From the NCBI RefSeq assembly GCF_028554725.1, contig NC_071667.1, forward strand, positions 29,779,501 through 29,843,500: 64,000 nt of DNA. The letters are read 5' to 3'. This document shows, piece by piece, positions 33,755 through 47,800 of the stretch. A program made the translations under genes and the position numbers. This DNA is from Zeugodacus cucurbitae (Eukaryota; Arthropoda; Insecta; Diptera; Tephritidae). The notes under the pieces were generated by a model. The model had not been told where the DNA came from. It searched no databases and saw nothing but the letters and a program-made list of their open reading frames with translations. Within the stretch, counting starts at the first letter, position 1; each line of letters starts with the position of its first letter.

Positions 33755-35068
33755 CAGCTATGGTCAATTAATTAGCAAAGCTGCTGTTTGAATCATGTAA
33801 TCATTCATAAATCGGAAAGTTGACTAGTATAATTGAAACTTCTGGATTTTTAATTTAATTTTATTTTATTTTATTTTTCACTACGTTTTTCACTTTTTGA
33901 AAAAGGATGTGTCACGTAAGAAGCAAAGCTTGATATTTTGTTAAAGAACAATTTTGTTTGTTATTGAAAAGTTAAAGAAAAATCATTATTTGCATAAAGA
34001 CTTTACATCTGCGATGCTTTGATTCAATTAACTGCTCACAATGCTTTTGGAAATTGCTCCCTATTCTATATTTACCCTTCCTAATAATTCGATCAAATTT
34101 CCGATTTTGTTCAATCGAACCTTCGTTTTTAATTGCCCCCAGAGATTCTTAATAGAGTTTAGGTCTGAACTGCACAAAAGCAAGTCTAATTAAGAAATTA
34201 TATTTCCATCCATCCATCGTTTAGTTTAACCCGCGGTATGTTTGGGATCGTTATCCTGCTGAAACAGCAAGAAACAGACATATTGTCGTCGGAATATGGA
34301 AGCATTACACCTTAAAGTATAGAAATATACTAGTACTGATCCATATTTCCATCATTTTTTTTATAGACCCAACACCCCTTCATGACAACATCACTAATCA
34401 TTATAGTACACCCGCCGTGCTGCGCCCTTTCTTAGTGAACGCCGAGCGGAAGTTTTTCCATCTGGTGAATGTGTATTTATTTTAGTTTCATTCGAAAATA
34501 GGACTCTTTTCTACTCCTCCAAAAATATTTACGCGAATTGCATTTGCTCTTTTATGGGGTAATTTTTTTGATTCGCTCGTCATCTCTATCGATGGTTATA
34601 TGAGGGATTTTCTTGCTTGGTACTCTTACTGTGGTGTTATGGGATTTAAATTACTGAACAGTGGTGAAACCCATTATTTTAAAGATCTTTTAAGAGTGTG
34701 CAATCTCAAAATAGGACTTCGCATCGTTGCTCATATTATTAATAATGACTATCGTACTTTCGTCACAGGATTTGTTTCTGCCCATTTCACACCAACCTAA
34801 TTAGGCACTATACTTTTCGAAATTATTGTATTATGCATAAATTAAATAAACTTACCTAAATTATTTGTAAATGTGCATAAAAAAGTAAAAGTCAGAAAAA
34901 CACACGAGGTTTGTAAACTACCGGGTATTTTTGAATACATTTAGACAAATAAGACATGGGAACCATTTTAAAATTAAGATCATGCAAAACCAGATTAAAG
35001 AGATATTTGGTTTTAGGGCAACACGATTTATTTGGTGCATATCGTTGTCAAGTAGTTGGCCGTAGCTG
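33755..35068 (-). mobile_element. Tc1-like transposon fossil, full length
   Basis: Termini CAGCTATGGTCAATTAATTA and the complement of CAGCTACGGCCAACTACTTG, with TA on both sides; 1,314 bp. The minus strand keeps decayed transposase: FQQDNDPKHTA (about 34233-34265, second catalytic Asp) and SDLNSIKNLWGQLKTKVRL (about 34100-34170, third catalytic block). Many stops, so it is inactive. Confidence 0.82.
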
Positions 35069-35070
35069 TA

Positions 35071-38000
35071 TATGTATGTGAATTATGAGAGCTTTATTGA
35101 TGAGCTCACTTGTTGAAGATCTTCTCACGTAAATCTATACATAATACATATGTACACGCAACTCAAATGTTGTGGCAAATGGTTACAAATATATTTATTG
35201 TCGAAACCCCTCCTTTTGCGGTCTTTAACGATGATTGCAAAAATATGAATGCAATGACAAGAGTTGGATGTAATAAAATTCAAAGAAGGAATTTCCTTCA
35301 AAGAAATGACGCGTAGAATGAGAAATCGGAAATGCTAATGGGACGATGTGTAGGTGAATAAGAGTGTACACAGAATAACCAAGTAGACAAGTGACAAGTC
35401 AAGAAATAACCGGTTTGCAATTACAAATTTAGTCAGTGCAACTAAATATAAGAATTTTTCGATTGTCCTATTCCATGCTCGCAGTATGTTCGAGCACCTG
35501 TTGGAATGTGTTTGATTCGCAATTCTACAAAACTCGACGAGTCGAATACGGCAACAAATCATTAAATTAACCAAATGGTATGTTGCAAACTAGTCTAATA
35601 ACTAACTATTGTGACCAGTGGGATATTATGATAAGTTCCTTATTGTCACCGTGCATATATGAGTGGAAATCCTTGAACATATATGTATAATGATTGCAGA
35701 TGCAACAACGTAAAATTTTTGTTTGCTTTATAAACATGAATCCCGACATGTGCACCATATAGAAAAGAGATTTTGAATTGCTGGATTTATTTGTAATTTT
35801 ATATTTTAACATAATAAAAGTATATAATATTTTACAAAATAAATAATATCTCTATATGTACATACAATATACTTTAAAGTGACGTTCAACCTATCTTAAA
35901 TAGTTAATAACAGAAGAAGCTTATTTATAACTTAAGCGAGTTCTTTTGGAATTTGCATACTTATTCTCCATTTGTACGCACGTCTTAAATAGACTTAACA
36001 GAATAACATAATATGTAAATATAACCACTCAAGCTATATGGGTATACTTCCGGATCCGACATATTGCTACAATTCTAGCCCTGGTCTGGACTAAAAGGTG
36101 GATGAAACAGACTCCCGAAGCTTTTATCAAGTCAACATCAATATGTGTGGCATGAAGTTAAAGATTAGAATCATGAAGTTGTTTTCGCAGAGTTTTGTTC
36201 TGATTCGAAAAGCTTTGTATCAAGAGACAATAAGTGTCATAGCTTAAATCACACACTTTACTCATCAACTTACTTTATGAAATCACTCGCAACCACTGTC
36301 ACCGTTAGCTTCAACATTTAGGACACGAAAAGGGCGAAACTTAAATAACACCTGCAAACCCAGTAGAGCTTTCCATATATTTACATACGAAATATGTGTG
36401 AATGCAAATGTTCATGTAGATGTTGGAGCGAATGCTCCCTCAGAGATTCACTATTTCTATGCAAACTAAGTCAGCAGACCTGTGGATTTTCGCGAAAAGA
36501 TACAACGCACACACACACAATTCCACTAATATGGGAGGACAGCAGTCGTTTGACAGCGCTAATGTGTAGTTGTAACGGTAAATATGCGCGACGTGGCATC
36601 ACACTTGCCACCGCAAGCAGTTCAGCGCAAATTGAAAATCCAAAACCGCGGTGTTCTGCGACGAGTGTTTTGTTGGGTAAATATTCATTTCGTGCCAACT
36701 TGCGCTGATTCGCGTTCGGATGTTGGGTGTTGGAAAATGTGTGATTAGGGATGCAACTAGCAAGTTTCCAATTTACTTCCGATTTGTTGCTTTTGAAATG
36801 CAGAAATCGCAAGGATTCCGGGATGACAATTTTGAATACATACATACATTTACACTTGGAGGATCAAGCTTGAAGCCCCGTGGGAATTGCAAGCTATAAA
36901 ATATGAAGCGATATTTGGCGGTAAACATGTTAAAGTATTTTAAATGTGAATGATTCGATGGTGTTTCGAATGCAAAAACAAGATTTATGAAATTCTCTCG
37001 CTGGAATTTATGAAATTTTGCAGCAAATTTCCATATAAATTTTTATAGGCATTCCATATTCAGAAATGAAACGGATTGACTAAATGGGCCGTAAATAAGC
37101 GAAACTTTCTTATTTCGAATTCGAAATTCTTAAAATTCAAAATAAGCTTTCTGGCTTCCCATATAAGAAGTTACTGCCCGCAGTGATTCGAAAGTCGAAA
37201 GCATTATCGCACAATTAACCACAGCAATATGAATCACCCGAGTATTAAATGATTTCAGCAGGAAATTTGTCATAGAAGGCTTGGGACCATCCCTCAATAA
37301 GAAAATAATCTTAGTGAACGAAGAAGAGTAATTAGTCTACCAACTGTTCATATAGGTTATGTGTTTTATCAATGGTCTATGCTGTTAAACCATCCAGACC
37401 TTTCCTGTTGAGAACTAACATTTGGCACGTTATTGATGATATAAGACAGACTATTTCGGAAACATCTATATAAGGATATCCAACTATACACTCTTCATGG
37501 AAACATATATGTATGCAAAATGCAAATTAAAAACGGTAAATATGATAACAGATTGTTATAGCAAGCCACCTGCACTACATCACCCCAATTAATTAGTTAT
37601 ATATATTTTTTTGTGCTGCCTTTTAAAACTAAATTTGATTGTTTCCTACATTCGCTGCTTTCACTCTCTATTAAACTAAGGAAATAAAATCAAAAGCTTA
37701 ATACATGCAGTTACATGCAGATACATGCAAACAACGGTTTATGTCGGAACACTTAATTATTTCTACACTTTGTGAGTGTTTCCCACTAAAATATTAAATT
37801 GAACAACTTGACCGCCGGCAAACTCACGAAAGTTAATTTTGTGTTGAGAATAAACTTGTCAAATAATTTGATTGTAATTATGAACGAACAAGTCAGCTCA
37901 ATGCTCAGGCAAAATGACAGGGGATAGTCTACAGCCGCTGGACAGGTGAGAGGGGAAAATTCTTATAGATCCATATGTATATACATAGAAGTGTGACGTT

Positions 38001-40917
38001 AGCAACATTGACAATATCGAATATAAGTATATCATGTACAAAATATTCATGTTTTGTATTCGTGATCATAAATGTTCGCGTTTAAAATGTTTCCACCTTG
38101 AAAATTAGTTTGATAGCTATACCATAGCCAAATTACAAAGTAAAGGGTGCTGGTTTTAGACTTGTGGTTTGCAAAAAAACAAGAAAACTGTTATTTAATT
38201 TAATGTTACGCCCAAGAATTCAGTTTTATTATAAAGATAAGGGTTTGGCATTATCTTTTAAAAATTATTTCGGGCTACAGAATAATCATTTTTCTGTCCG
38301 ACAAAACGAAATAAATAACAAAATTGTTATTCGGCCCTATTCCTGTTGTCGTTTTCAAGTCGTTGTCGTTCTTCTCATCGTTTCGTTCCTAAATTCGTAT
38401 TCTTGAAATATAATATATCGTAACGCCAAAAGTTATTTGTATACATATTTTATTTAGCATACATTAAGGCGCTCGTTTTCCAATGAAAACTTCTTTCTTA
38501 TGTAACGAGACACATCTTTAAAACAGTTCTTAATGAATTTTATGCTATTCTCTATTGACCCTAAACAACGACAGTTGTACACACACAGTACTTGTTGCAC
38601 TTACGTTTATCTGCCCAAAAATTTTAGTCTTCCATCTTTATTTGATATTTTTTTTAAATTCGTGATACGTTGGAAAGTTGGGTATATGAGTGCTGACGTG
38701 CATACCAAAAGAAGTAGGTGGCATCTGCGGGCTCCTCGTAATTACCGAACTGCATTAAATTCGCAACAGATTCTTCCAAAGGAGATAGTGGTAGCTGCTT
38801 TCCATTTTTTCTGCGTTATCTTAAATTTAGCCCTAGTTATAAAAAAACTTTTCTTTCCGATTTGGAATTTTCATCTTCACTTTATATATTACTTCAAACA
38901 ACCCTGTCATTTCTATGTCGCTCCCAATTATAGCATCGTTTATGGTTTTTAATTGGAGAATCTCAATCTCATTGACCGGTGTTCTGGCTCTAAGTCCACC
39001 GGAAGTATGACGATGAAAACAGTCGGTTTATAGGCTAACAGAAAGTATGAAACAATTTCCACAATTTTGTCATAATATATGCACATACCAATTTCGATAT
39101 TTTCCTCTATATATTGTAAGCAATTATGATAGTATATTTGCAAAAGGGCGTGGTTGTATCATTTTCAATAAAATGGAAATATCAATACATTCATTAAAAT
39201 TAATCAAATGGTTTGTAAGATAATACGATATTTCTCTTACAAGTTGGCGCCTACATGAGAAAATAAGATCGTCTTATTATCCTTTCTTTTTGTTCTGCCA
39301 ACTTTGAGAGCATTATATTTACTAAGAAAGTATATCAAGGTAAGATGTTCTTTATTTCAACTATAAGCTTCGAAAGGTTTTTAACTTTATATACCGATCC
39401 CGTTCTCAGATGGCAACAGGGTCTACACTATAAATTGGCAAATAATATGATTTATAAAAAAATAAGATTGGCTGTAACAGTGGCTGGACGTGTCTCTAGC
39501 GAACTAAGTATTAGTTTATATGAGAATTTTAAACCTTAAAAAATCTGTCTTCACAAACTTCAGGTCATCACTTATTACTGATTGTGAAACTATGGCGAAA
39601 TTACCTTCCTTAATTTCCACTGCTCTCAATTCCACGCGCTAAAATTGACTATGCTTCAACTTGGGAGTCAACAAGAGTATTTACATTTCATTCATCGTAG
39701 AATAAAAGTTTTTTGTTTTTACTCTTATAACTGCAAGAAGTATTTTTGAAAGCCGTGGTTAGAGGTGCGCAATGCCAGTACGCCAGTTTTCAAGTAGTAT
39801 TAAGGATGTATATATGTATGTGTGTATGTACTTAGAAAGGGTGTTAAATATAAAAAGCCAAGTAAATAATTTATTTTAAGACCTAATATCTGTTTATTTT
39901 CTGCGTATATATTAATCTAGTATTAGGTTCACACAAATTTTGCAAATATTTCGATATACGAACACAGTGAATTGAACAGTTACACACAAAAATTTACATG
40001 CATATCATTTTGTACAAGTTTCTAAACAAAAGTTTATATTTATATTTCGCCTCATTGTTAAAGTTTCTTTTATATTTTAGGGATAAAATTAGCTAAGCTT
40101 ACACAGTAATTTGTATATGTATGTATGTATATGGCAATATGGTTCTACAAATTGGCTAAGACTTTATATAAATATATATAGATCTATATATAGTATCTTT
40201 ATATATGTATGGACCTAAGCTTTTGTTTTAGAATTTATTCAGCGACCATTTGTGCTTAAATATTTAATAAATAAATGAAAGGTTTATCTTTGTTTGCTCG
40301 TTTGTAAATTTTCAAGCGTTTAAATGCTCTCAGGAGAAAAGGCACCTGCCATAAATTTCTTTTCATTTCTGCTGCCGAAGCGATCCCTTCACCACTTCCG
40401 ACTGCGGTGTAGCGGTACAAACATCTCCGCTGCGCAACGGAACTAAATGGCAACGCTTTAATTTTGCCGTCAACAGCTTATCTTCTCCCTCATTGCTCGT
40501 TTCCACCGTTCAGCTTCGACTTGCTTAGCCGATTTGTCCTTTTCAGGCGTTCTGCCACAAACAACTGACAACGCTTACGGCCGAAATGGAAAATGGAAAC
40601 TACATGACAGCTTCTTGCTTGTTTCAATCTGCTTGAAATAAATTCCACAAACCCCCTATAGTCATACGCCCCTGACCACTATCAATATGTCCCTTGTGCT
40701 GTGTCTTTTTTGTTTTTATTTCCACTTGTTTTTAGTTTTACACTTCGTAGCTCCTTCTTGACGGCCCTTCAGTGACACTGCCGCACTACTCTTGCACACA
40801 TGTACTTATATACACCCGCGCATTCTTTCGCTATTGAAAAAAATGTAATTTGATTGTCCTACGGCAGATATCCACTGTCTTGTCTGGTGTCTTGTTGGTT
40901 ATGTTGCGTGCAACATT
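35071..40917. other. Intergenic DNA and gene 2 3' flank
   Basis: About 5.8 kb with no supported gene. Open frames at 36394-36845, 38164-38406 and 38533-38952 have no recognisable motif. A (CA)n run lies near 36510. Sequence just below 40918 is the probable gene 2 3' UTR. Confidence 0.4.
40725..40730 (-). promoter_or_regulatory. Candidate polyadenylation signal of gene 2
   Basis: The plus-strand TTTATT reads AATAAA on the gene 2 strand, about 190 nt after its stop. Position is plausible for cleavage, but AATAAA is common in AT-rich DNA. Confidence 0.35.
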
Positions 40918-41802
40918 TTAGCCCCGGAACATGGCCATATGGTTGAGTGGCGTCTTCTGCTTGCAAATGCGACGACAAGTCAAACGCCAAAAGGCGGTGC
41001 GAAAATCTGGATTGTAGAAGGCGTAGATGAAGGGATTAATGGCGCAGTTCACCCAGCCGACCCATGTCAGAAAGGACATGAGTCCCTCCAACACCGCTGG
41101 CGGTGGCAAGAATGGCATCAACAGGTAGTAGGTAAAGAACGGCAGCCAACAGGCGATGAAGCCGCCCATAACAATGGTCAATGTCTTGGCGGTTTTCGTA
41201 TCCCGCTTCGTTGTGGACACACGCATCGGTATGCGGTGCGGATGATGGTGGTGATTGTGGTAATGTTGTGCGTGTGATTGTTGTTGATTTTGTCCCAACG
41301 TCGGATTGAATTTTAAACCCGTTGTCGTGGTCATGCTAGTGGTCAGCGTGGAATTGGCCGCCAGACAATTATCGGAACATGACGTGCCATCCTCGACGAA
41401 GTGCACAGCTTGCATGGGCAACGAGGAGGAGCGGCGTTCGGCCAGCGGCACACCCACCGCACTGGAATGCATACAGACGCCGGCGTATTTGCAGTTGATT
41501 GCCGAGCATTGAATTATCGATGTTAAACGTGAAACCTCGACCAACTCGTAGAACGATGCTTGGTGCTTGAGACCGCCAACAACAATGCCGCTACCGCCGT
41601 TAACATTGCCCAGATAAGACTTATTACATTTGCTGCAATGCAGGCTGAGATTTTTGGCGGAGCAGTTGTTACTGCCAGCAGCATGGCCACTGCCCCAACG
41701 CGACTTGAAGGAGGGGAACTTTGGCGTGGCACATTGATAATGCTCCGACTCGGAAATGAAGTTGTCACAATCTATATCATGGTCCGCTGTGCGCTCCGAC
41801 TT
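40918..41802 (-). CDS. Gene 2 coding exon 5: ICL3, TM6, TM7, C-tail
   Basis: 885 nt including the TAA stop. It begins KSERTADHDIDCDNFISESE, collinear with gene 1 exon 5 (KFKRYTAADVENDIDHDF). ICL3 contains a His-rich stretch (about 41245-41270). It then encodes KTAKTLTIVMGGFIACWLPF, TM7 NCAINPFIYAFY and a tail ending MAMFRG. Confidence 0.93.
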   Translation of the reverse strand, partial: KSERTADHDIDCDNFISESEHYQCATPKFPSFKSRWGSGHAAGSNNCSAKNLSLHCSKCNKSYLGNVNGGSGIVVGGLKHQASFYELVEVSRLTSIIQCSAINCKYAGVCMHSSAVGVPLAERRSSSLPMQAVHFVEDGTSCSDNCLAANSTLTTSMTTTTGLKFNPTLGQNQQQSHAQHYHNHHHHPHRIPMRVSTTKRDTKTAKTLTIVMGGFIACWLPFFTYYLLMPFLPPPAVLEGLMSFLTWVGWVNCAINPFIYAFYNPDFRTAFWRLTCRRICKQKTPLNHMAMFRG

Positions 41803-44800
41803 CTAGCGTACGCAAGGAGAGTACATGTGAAATAGAAAATAAATTAAGGTAAAATTTATTAGTACCGTTTTAGTAGGTGTTAAAATTTAGTTCCGTGCAT
41901 TAATCAAATTCACACCGAAAATGTACGTCGGGGAATGCGAAATGACACAGCACTTCATCCACACCATTTGCGTTAAGCCAAGCATACTGAGTTACAAATA
42001 CACATAACCTCTCTCTCGCACACATACACGTCACTAGTTGTCACCTCAACGCCAGCAACTTACCGCATCACGCACGATGCGCATTCTCCGCGACGAAAGG
42101 ACGAAGCCAATCTTCATGTAAACGTACATCATGACGGCGAGCGGAATGAAAAATGAGCCCATTGCGGAAAACACCACATATCCTTTATTTTGATTGTAGC
42201 GGCAAACGACATTACCCTCCCGCCGTCGTCCCGGCTCGTACCTGATAATAAATTACAGAGAATATGTTCAAAAAACAAAAATATTAAATGTGAATTTTCA
42301 ACATAACGGTGAAAAATAGTAGTTGTTATGCACATAACCTCATATTTACAATGAAACTCGAAGCGGCGTTTTATGAATTTGCTGACACTGCTTAGGTAAA
42401 TAGAAGCTTCGAAAAAACATGTAAAATGCGGAGGTTGTAAATGAAATATGTATGTATTCCAATACATAAAACTATAACACCAAAAAGATGTGTAATAAAA
42501 TAGTAGCTGTTGCTTTGATCAACGTATATACAGGGCGTGTACTTTTATGTCTCAAAACCAGTGGCGGATCCACGGCGGGGGTTTTTGGTGTTAAAACATC
42601 GCCTAAACTCAGAGAAAAATATATATTTGTTGATATGGATTTGAAATGAGGTTATTGATCAAACATCAAATTATAAGCAATTATAATAAGTTACAAGATT
42701 TTTGTTGTTATTCATATAATTTGAACTTTCTCTACATTTGTACAAGCAGTATCGCTGAAGCTCAGTGATTAATTGAGGATTACACGGGATCTCACATTCC
42801 ATGTTATATTTTCCTTGGTTTTTGAAAGAATTCTTCTAGTATTTCATCAACTGACAGATCAATGTCCCTATGAATATTCATTGACGCTAGACCATTAAGC
42901 CTATCTTGACCTGTCATATTTCGTAAATAGGTTTTAATTCTCTTTAAACTTGAAAAACTTCTTTCCGGTGATGCTTTTGAAACAGGCAATAACGCCAATA
43001 TGCGTAAAATCTTGAAAACATTCCCAAAAGACGTTTTGTTCACTTCGAGAGCATTCCGAAAATGCTTGCCTGAAGTTCGCTGTTTACACATTTTCACCTC
43101 CGCAAGAAAGTTTTGTTCTGAACAGTTGATCACCCTTTCATAAAAAGAAAATATTTCTCGAGCTTTTTTAGCGTCAAATTCGTATTTTGGGAAAAATACA
43201 CAAAAAAAAACAAAATGTGTCCTATAATAACTGAATTTTCGCGAGTTAAATCCGTTGAGTAATAAAACTTTTCGTAAAACCCCCCTCAAAAAATTTTCTG
43301 GATCCGCCACTGCTCAAAACCATTCGCTAAAATATACAGTTTCCCTTGAAGTAAGCGGTTAACAACGTAAAAGTACTGGATAATATACAATTGAGATATA
43401 GGCAGTTGAATGATCGGCACAATATCTTTGACTGAATGGTACTAAAGGGTGATCCAAGTATATGTTCTTCAATCAATTCAATTCTTTCAATACCCTTTTT
43501 TTACTGATCACGTATGAGTCGTGTCAAGCTGTTTGTTATTTCTGTTCAGTAAAGTCTTACTTCTGAACAACGTTTACAAATTCTTCAACTTAATTACGAA
43601 AATTCGTAATTTACGTTCTGTAAAGAATGTGATCCGACGTTTACGAGCCAAATTCTGTTCAGCGATGACGCCCATTTCTGGCTCAATGGGTATGTAAACA
43701 AGCAAAATTGCCGCATTTAGGACGAAGGGCAACCTGAAGAGATTCAAGAGCTGTCATTTCATCCAGAACAAACAATGGTTTGGTGTTGTTTGTTGGGGGA
43801 ATCATCGGTCCATAACCATCGGTCATGATAACCGACTATTTGAAGCCTGAAATTGAAGCTCGTGATCTCGGCAACATTTGGTTTCAACAAGACGGCACCA
43901 CTTCCCACACATCACATCAATCAATGGATTTATTGAGAGAACACTTCGGTGAGCAGTTAATTTCACGTTTTGGTCCGGTCGATTGGCATCCAAGATCGTG
44001 TGATATTACACAGTTAGGCTTCTCCTGTGGGGATATGTAAAGTCTAAAGTCTATGCAGACAATCTCGCTCATCAGTAACCAGAAGGAGGGTTCATCTGAC
44101 ACGTAGCCGCGGCCAACATTTGGAAGTGATAATATTAAAAAAATAAAAATAAATGCAAAATAAATGCAAAATAAGGTTCTTCCGAATAATAATAAACATT
44201 CCTCATTAAATTTGAACCTCGAAATGGATCACTCTTTATAAATCGACAATATACAGGCCATGTGATTATGCAATGAAGTAATGATGGGTTCATAGCTATA
44301 ACCGATCACACAAAGAGTACCTAATAAACCTGTGCAAATGAAATTTAGGCCCATTTCTGGCAAAGAAAGATTTAACTTTCGTGGAACAGATATAGGGGCT
44401 TAAAAACGCAATTTGAGTATTGTCTCTTTCATATTATTTTCCTCACAAAAAATAAGGACACAATTTCTTTGGTAACATTGAGAAAACTTACAAAGAAGAA
44501 ACTCTTTTGTAGAAAAGAAATAAACCATTCTAATGGTATTCCATGACAAACGAAGATCTTGCACTATGGACTGTAATAGCCGAAAGTATCGATAGAAGCG
44601 TTTTTGCATCTTCGAGGGCTCTTGAATATTAATTTAATTGCTTTGCACAAAATAACTTATAGAACCGGAAAGTTTAAAAAGTATACCAGATATGAAAAAT
44701 TTCGACACAGTCCCATCAGACACTCCTTCAACTCTTCCGACTTCTTCAGAATATATATAGTTGTAATGTGCACTGGGTTGTCATTTCTACTGTGACGCTT

Positions 44801-47800
44801 CGCACATTTTATGTGCATTTTACATTAATAACGGTACAATGTTATCAGATTTTGAGCGAATTGCTGGCAAAAATCACTCTGCAAGGCACTTTAACTTCAA
44901 CACATATACACACATACATACGCACATTCGAAGAAGAGTGACGAAACATTTTGGCGATTTGCGTGTGTGTGTGTGTATGTTTCACAAGTGAAATGTGCTA
45001 AAGTTGCGTTTTTATTCACAAATTTTCATGTTCTTTGTCAATGTTGGCTGATGCATTTCGACAAAGACGGCGAATTTATGTCTTAAGCAATTCCGGCAGA
45101 TTGTGTGCAGTTAAAAAGTGGCGGAATGCTGATGGAATCGTGAGTATGTGAACAATATGTGTACACATTATGTGTTTTATTGGACTCCTGCTGGTTTAAG
45201 TGTTAGCGTTGCAACGTTGCACGAAGAGTCAGGAGGAGGCAACTTAAAACGAAATTGCTGTAGGATGCGCATAATGCTCTAAGATATTTGGAACCAAAAA
45301 AGCACAGTTTGTATGTACATAGATGGTTGAATTGCATTCGCCGGTATGTACATGTGTATATATTCTGTCAAATAAGTACCCGGAAATTTAAAATAAAACA
45401 GAAACAACTTTTCAATTGTCTAAATTTATTCTATCCCCTTCAAAATAGGTCCCTTCTGGGGTAATATACTTCTTCCAACGAACAATCCAATCATCGAAAC
45501 ACTTTTTAAAGTTATATTCCGAGAAGGCCTTCAGTTCTCGTTGCGAATTAGTTTTGATGTCTTCAATGCTCTCAAAACGGTTTCCACGAAAAGGTAATTT
45601 GAGTTTTGGAAACAGGAAAAAGTCACACAGGGCCATATCTGGAGAGTACGGTAGTTGTTCGATGATTTTTGTTCAATTTTTGTTCAAAAACTAATTCACA
45701 ATGATCGCTTTGTGCGCTGGTGCATTATCGTGGTATCCAACTGTTGTTCCGCCACAAATCTGGTCTTTTACGTTGGACATTCTCTCTCAAACGCTTCATA
45801 ACGCCAATATAATATTCTTTATTGACGGTTTTGCCCTTCGGTAAGAATGCCGAAAGAATAACGCCACGAATATCGAATAAGACTGTCAGCATCACCTTGA
45901 TTTTCGATTTGCTTTGGCGCGGTTTTTTCGGTTTCGGCTCATTTTCGTCACGCCATTCTGATGATTGCGTGTCGTACTCGAAAACCCAGGTCTCGTCATC
46001 AGTTATGTTGCATTCGATGAACGTTGAATCGGAATTTTCGCATTCAAGCATGTTTTCAGCCACCTTACTGCGATTCACTTTTTGAAGAAAATTCAGATCT
46101 TTTGGCATCAATCGCGCTGCGACTTTCCGCTTACCCAAAATATCAACTAAAATATGACAAGCGGTCTCATGAGACATGTCGCAAACTATTATGATGATTT
46201 TCGAGCACCATTTCCTTTATTTTGTCGACGTTTTCCGTCCTGAACGTAGCAAATCGTTCACTTCTTCTCGTCCCTCTTTAAACGATTTATACCAATCGTA
46301 AACTTGAGTTTTCGACATGGTTGAATCACCAAATGTTTTTTTTTAACATTTTCAACGTTTTGGCACAAGAAATTTCGTTTAAAACACAAAATTTCACACA
46401 AACTCTTTGTTCAATATTTTTATCCATAACAAAAATCGCAACGCACACAAAAGGTTGACTTGTTCCTAATGACGCTGTAAACAAACTAAATGACACATAG
46501 CAATAAAAATTTACAGAATAGTGGGTGACAGTTGTGCCAACCTGGGAAAAAAAATTTAAATATTCTCAGCGGGAATATTTAATATGAGGTACTTATTTGA
46601 CAGAATTTATTGGTGCGTAGGTTTATGATAAATTACTTCACTTTTAGCTCCAAAGCGGGACAGAAGAGGTGGAAATTCAAAAATAACAGCACAAAATCAT
46701 ATACCCTAGTAAGCTTATATGCTTATTAGACTCCTTAAAATAAAGATGGAAATTTTTTGGTACATTCCAATTCATCCAACAACGTATGAGTGCTTCAAAG
46801 AAACTTTGTGCATCCTTGAAAAGTCTAAAACTCAATGGACGAAGTAAATTTAGTAAATTGAAGTAAAATTAAGATGAACTTGACTGAAAATTCGAGGTCC
46901 GGCCTTTGTGTAAAGCGAGTTTGGTAGCCACCAACAAATTGCAGATTAAATACAGTGGAACTTCTCTAACTCAAATCACCATAATCCACAAAAAAACTTC
47001 AAATTAGAGAGACTTCGAGTTATAGAATTTCCATTAAAACATTCAAATTTTCAAAAAGCTGTAAAATATAGATTTAAACACAAAAGCAAATTTTTTTTAT
47101 GTATTTACGTTAAAATATGTATTCTGTAATTTCGTTTGTTACAGTTTGCTATTTTTTGGCTTTGACATATATATCCCATGACTTGGTTACACGATTTATG
47201 TAATCTATAAGTGCAATATCAAAGTTTTTTCGTCTCCGTACGATATAGAGGAACTCTTTTAATATTCTGCCTCGATAGTAAAATTTTAAATTTTAAAATT
47301 TTATATTATGCCCTGACCAAAGAGTTCGACTTATGGAAGGAAATTTGTATAAAATTTTACTTCTATTGCCAATTTAAGAGTTCGAGTTATGGAGAACTTC
47401 GAGTTAGGGAAGGAAATTTTTATGAAATTTAGCTTCTAAACGCTATTGCCAATTCAAGTGTTCGAGTTAAAGAAGTTCGAGTTATGAAGGTTCCACTGTA
47501 TAAAGACTTCTATAATAGCACTTTGGAAATATTAAGTCAATCAATTATCTGTCAATAATTGCACTTTTTGCATTGTGGTCAATGGCACGACTCTACAATA
47601 AAATTTCCGTTCTTTATCCAAAAGTTCATTTCATAATTTTCGGTTAATTCTGCACAAAAAACAAAATTACTTTTGTGTTAGTTTACACTCTGTCACAAAC
47701 TTTAAACAGCGATCACATTATGGCTGAAGTCTAACAGGCAAGTATTGTAGTTGGAACCATTATTTATTTTATATTCACTAATATAAATAATTAAATAAGT

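Noticed and set aside
38533..38952. 139-codon open frame
   Set aside because: No recognisable family, hydrophobic AT-driven composition, no splice or promoter support.
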